Below, piece after piece: positions 5,566 to 6,954 of a stretch of 6,954 bases of DNA. The notes beneath the pieces are model-generated. The model saw only the letters and a list, made by a program, of their open reading frames with translations. It had not been told where the DNA came from and did no database searches. Position 1 is the first letter of the stretch. Each line of letters opens with the position of its first letter. This DNA comes from Akkermansiaceae bacterium UBA5688. Lineage in GTDB: Bacteria; Verrucomicrobiota; Verrucomicrobiia; Verrucomicrobiales; Akkermansiaceae. Position numbers and translations under genes: made by a program. The stretch is from assembly GCA_002420315.1 (NCBI GenBank), contig DIHU01000140.1:1-6954 (forward strand), written 5' to 3'.

Positions 5566-6545
5566 TATTTCCCGGAGAGTTTCCCGTTGAGGCCTTTTTC
5601 AGGTGCGGTGCCACCCAGCTTTCGGGTGATGAGAGTGACGTTATGATCGACCATACCCAGATAGGTCCCTTCGTAGGTCCCCGAAGGTCCCGTCGCGTCG
5701 GAGAACAAAGTTCCACCGACGGTCAGTTCGTGTCCTTGTGCCTTGGCGCCTTCGATCACAGCCTGCAGGTTGCGATCAGAGACGATGTTTTCGACGAAGA
5801 TGGCCCTGATGTCATTCTCCACGATGTAAGTGATCAGACTGTTGATGGTGGCAGGATCAGGTTCAGAGGCGGTGGTAACACCCTGGACCGCCTTGACCTT
5901 GATCCCGTATGCCCGGGCAAAATAATTGAAGGCATCGTGTGCGGTGATCAGGACCCGGCTTTTCTCCGGAATGGTGGCAATCGACTTCTTGGCGTATCCG
6001 TGCACCTTTTTGAGCTCGGCAATGTAGTTGGCCGCATTTTTCTCGTAGGTCTTGGCATTGTCGGGATCGAGCTCTCCCAGGGCTTTGCTCACGGCTTCGG
6101 TCGCGTTCATCCACGCGCTGACATCATTCCAAACGTGAGGATCCCAGTGACCTTCAAATTCTTCAGGCTCCAGAAGGAACTCACCATCGAGGAGCTCGGT
6201 GACGGCAAAGCAAGGAATGGAAGAGCGGGACAATTTCGCGAAACTATCGGCCATCCGGCCCTCCAACATCAGCCCGGAGTAAAAGATGACGTCAGCATCC
6301 TTGAGCGTGGAAAGGTCGTCCCGTGTGGGCTTGTACATGTGTGGATCGACCCCTTCACCCATCAGTCCTTCGACCTCGCCTTTGTCACCCACCACTTGTT
6401 TCACGATGTCCGTGACCATGGTGCAAGTCGTGATGACCTTATAGGGAGAGGTCAGTTTGGCGTTTTCCTTCTCCTCCGTGTCACAACCGGTGAGGAAAAA
6501 GAGCGGGAGGGTGAGGAGCGAGACGAAAGTTGCTTTGGCGTTCAT
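5562..6545 (-). CDS. Metal-binding lipoprotein of an ABC importer (TroA/ZnuA/YtgA family)
   Basis: A 327-residue substrate-binding protein of the cluster A-I (TroA-like) family that captures a divalent transition metal outside the inner membrane. The N-terminus is a lipoprotein signal with lipobox LTGC, predicting acylation at Cys21. The four metal ligands expected for the fold are all present: His69 (VDPHMYKPT), His137 (WDPHVWND), His203 (TAHDAFNYF) and Asp283 (LFSDATG). The His-His-His-Asp set resembles TroA rather than the His-His-Glu-Asp set of typical Mn-binding PsaA/MntC proteins. The His-rich loop common in Zn-specific ZnuA proteins is absent, so Mn, Fe and Zn all remain possible. The ATG is fixed by the signal peptide. 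No Shine-Dalgarno is visible. It is the first gene of the operon, preceded by a Fur-box-like palindrome, and its stop overlaps the ATPase start by 4 nt. Confidence 0.94.
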   Translation of the reverse strand: MNAKATFVSLLTLPLFFLTGCDTEEKENAKLTSPYKVITTCTMVTDIVKQVVGDKGEVEGLMGEGVDPHMYKPTRDDLSTLKDADVIFYSGLMLEGRMADSFAKLSRSSIPCFAVTELLDGEFLLEPEEFEGHWDPHVWNDVSAWMNATEAVSKALGELDPDNAKTYEKNAANYIAELKKVHGYAKKSIATIPEKSRVLITAHDAFNYFARAYGIKVKAVQGVTTASEPDPATINSLITYIVENDIRAIFVENIVSDRNLQAVIEGAKAQGHELTVGGTLFSDATGPSGTYEGTYLGMVDHNVTLITRKLGGTAPEKGLNGKLSGKY

Positions 6546-6568
6546 TATTACGTTGGGAATCTAATTTG

Positions 6569-6585
6569 TTGAGAATGGATCTCAA
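6569..6585 (-). promoter_or_regulatory. Fur-box-like palindrome, candidate operator of the metal operon
   Basis: TTGAGA-ATGGA-TCTCAA is a perfect 6-bp inverted repeat with a 5-bp centre, 23 nt before the ATG of the lipoprotein gene. In the 7-1-7 view (TGAGAAT-G-GATCTCA) it agrees closely with the Fur-family consensus TGATAAT-N-ATTATCA and with the common variant TTGAGAAT-ATTCTCAA. TTGAGA (6585-6580) could double as a -35 element with TTAGAT (6564-6559) as a poor -10 at 15-nt spacing. It could bind a Fur, Zur or Mur protein, or the DtxR-like domain encoded in the operon. The sequence does not look like a classical DtxR or MntR box. Confidence 0.5.
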
Positions 6586-6684
6586 TAAGAATTTTCAGGT
6601 GATTTCCGCAATCTTTTTGCTCCCTTCTTGTAATCGGAACGGGCGTGGCAGCGAGCGGGCAATGGCTTGTAAGAGCATTCGACC

Positions 6685-6869
6685 ATGGTTGACCCTCATG
6701 GGGTTCAGACAATCATGGCTCCAGTCGGTGAGGGGGAGAACGAACTGGTTATTTTGGGTGCCGGAGTTTGTGGATTCTAAGCTGCGCTGACGGCCCTTCG
6801 TGCGGGTGGGTGTTGGCTGAGTTGCCAATTGGCTTAATCATACCCCGAGGCGGCCTTGGTCGCGACCTA
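6685..6869 (+). pseudogene. Decayed N-terminus of an FAD/NAD(P)-binding Rossmann-fold oxidoreductase
   Basis: The plus-strand frame from ATG 6685 (or 6715) reads ELVILGAGVCGF, then a TAA stop at 6778-6780, then AALTALRAGG in the same frame. Together this is the beta-alpha-beta dinucleotide-binding fingerprint (GxGxxG followed by a helix ending in RAGG) typical of flavoprotein N-termini. After about 6808 the frame is lost. The -1 frame continues with VLAELPIGLIIPRGGLGRDL, whose GGLGR resembles the GGR/GGLAR motif of amine-oxidase-like flavoproteins. The reading then enters the dispersed repeat. One in-frame stop plus one frame change over about 60 codons indicates a relic and not a working gene. 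The family assignment is only as good as this short motif match, and chance is possible. Confidence 0.4.
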
Positions 6870-6949
6870 TCAACCCCCTTTCTCCCCCATGTATTCCGCC
6901 CAAATTCGTTCTTCACGGACTTTCTGCCAGAAGCAAATTCCTAGCAGTA
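6870..6949 (+). repeat. Dispersed 80-bp repeat, copy 3
   Basis: This copy starts TCAACCCCCTTTCTCCCCC and ends AATTCCTAGCAGTA, five bases before the window end. It aligns without gaps to 2169-2090 on the opposite strand (58 of 80 by my count). Its last 23 bp match 2-24 on the same strand at 22/23. The two ends are best conserved and the middle (about positions 34-52) is most diverged. TTCTG-C-CAGAA near the right end is a small palindrome. Confidence 0.8.
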
Positions 6950-6954
6950 TTCCT

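Larger units (their letters stand above)
6546..6954. other. Upstream region of the metal operon without an intact gene
   Basis: The 409 bp upstream of the lipoprotein gene contain the operator-like palindrome, then about 85 bp without recognised features, a decayed flavoprotein-like N-terminus on the plus strand (6685-6869), and the third repeat copy up to the window end. Two small self-complementary sites lie in it: GCCAATTGGC (6824-6833) and GGTCGCGACC (6858-6867). I assign no function to either. Open frames on both strands here look non-coding. Confidence 0.5.

Noticed and set aside
5643..6572. Long plus-strand open frame (309 codons) opposite the binding-lipoprotein gene
   Set aside because: It is exactly antisense to a gene with a lipobox and all four metal ligands. 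Its translation has no recognisable domain or plausible start context.
6824..6867. Two perfect 10-bp palindromes (GCCAATTGGC and GGTCGCGACC) as operator sites
   Set aside because: They lie in the decayed gene region about 280-320 bp from the operon start, match no known operator, and palindromes of this length are expected by chance at this scale.
1..6954. CRISPR array, tRNA or rRNA genes, transposase or integrase genes
   Set aside because: No regularly spaced short repeats, no cloverleaf-like or rRNA-like segments and no recombinase motifs seen on either strand. The dispersed repeat copies are far apart and in mixed orientation.

Overview
The window looks like chromosomal DNA from a member of the PVC superphylum, most probably Verrucomicrobiota. 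The best evidence is a large secreted cytochrome-type protein of the PSCyt1-DUF1549-DUF1553 family, followed by a translationally coupled Tat-signal protein (probably DUF1501). This gene pair is a hallmark of Planctomycetes, Verrucomicrobia and Lentisphaerae. Most starts lack a recognisable Shine-Dalgarno sequence. All convincing genes lie on the minus strand, so transcription runs from high to low coordinates.

Layout from right to left. (1) 6546-6954: about 400 bp without an intact gene. It holds one copy of a dispersed repeat (6870-6949), a decayed N-terminus of a flavoprotein-like gene on the plus strand, and, just before the next gene, a Fur-box-like palindrome (6569-6585). (2) 6545-2432: a tight four-gene operon for metal-ion uptake. 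It encodes a substrate-binding lipoprotein, an ATPase, a permease with a DtxR/MntR-like regulator fused to its C-terminus, and a second permease. The genes overlap by 4 nt, are separated by 6 nt, and overlap by 4 nt in turn. (3) 2027-2431: about 400 bp with a hairpin at the operon end, a short unexplained reading frame and a second, inverted copy of the repeat (2090-2169). (4) 2026-128: the PSCyt/DUF1549/DUF1553 gene. (5) 128-1: the start of the Tat-signal gene, which leaves the window. Its coding sequence contains a third partial repeat copy at the window edge.

The most notable system is the metal operon. Its order A-B-C(R)-D and the fusion of an iron/manganese-dependent repressor domain to the third protein match the chlamydial ytgABC-R-D locus. 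There, the permease-repressor fusion is cleaved to release a metal-sensing repressor of its own operon. By inference, the lipoprotein here captures Mn, Fe or Zn, the two permeases and the ATPase import it, and the fused domain senses the imported metal and may act at the palindrome upstream of the first gene.

The second notable element is the 80-bp repeat. Two copies align without gaps at about 72 % identity (58/80), and a third shares the terminal 23 bp at 22/23. It is probably present many times in this genome.
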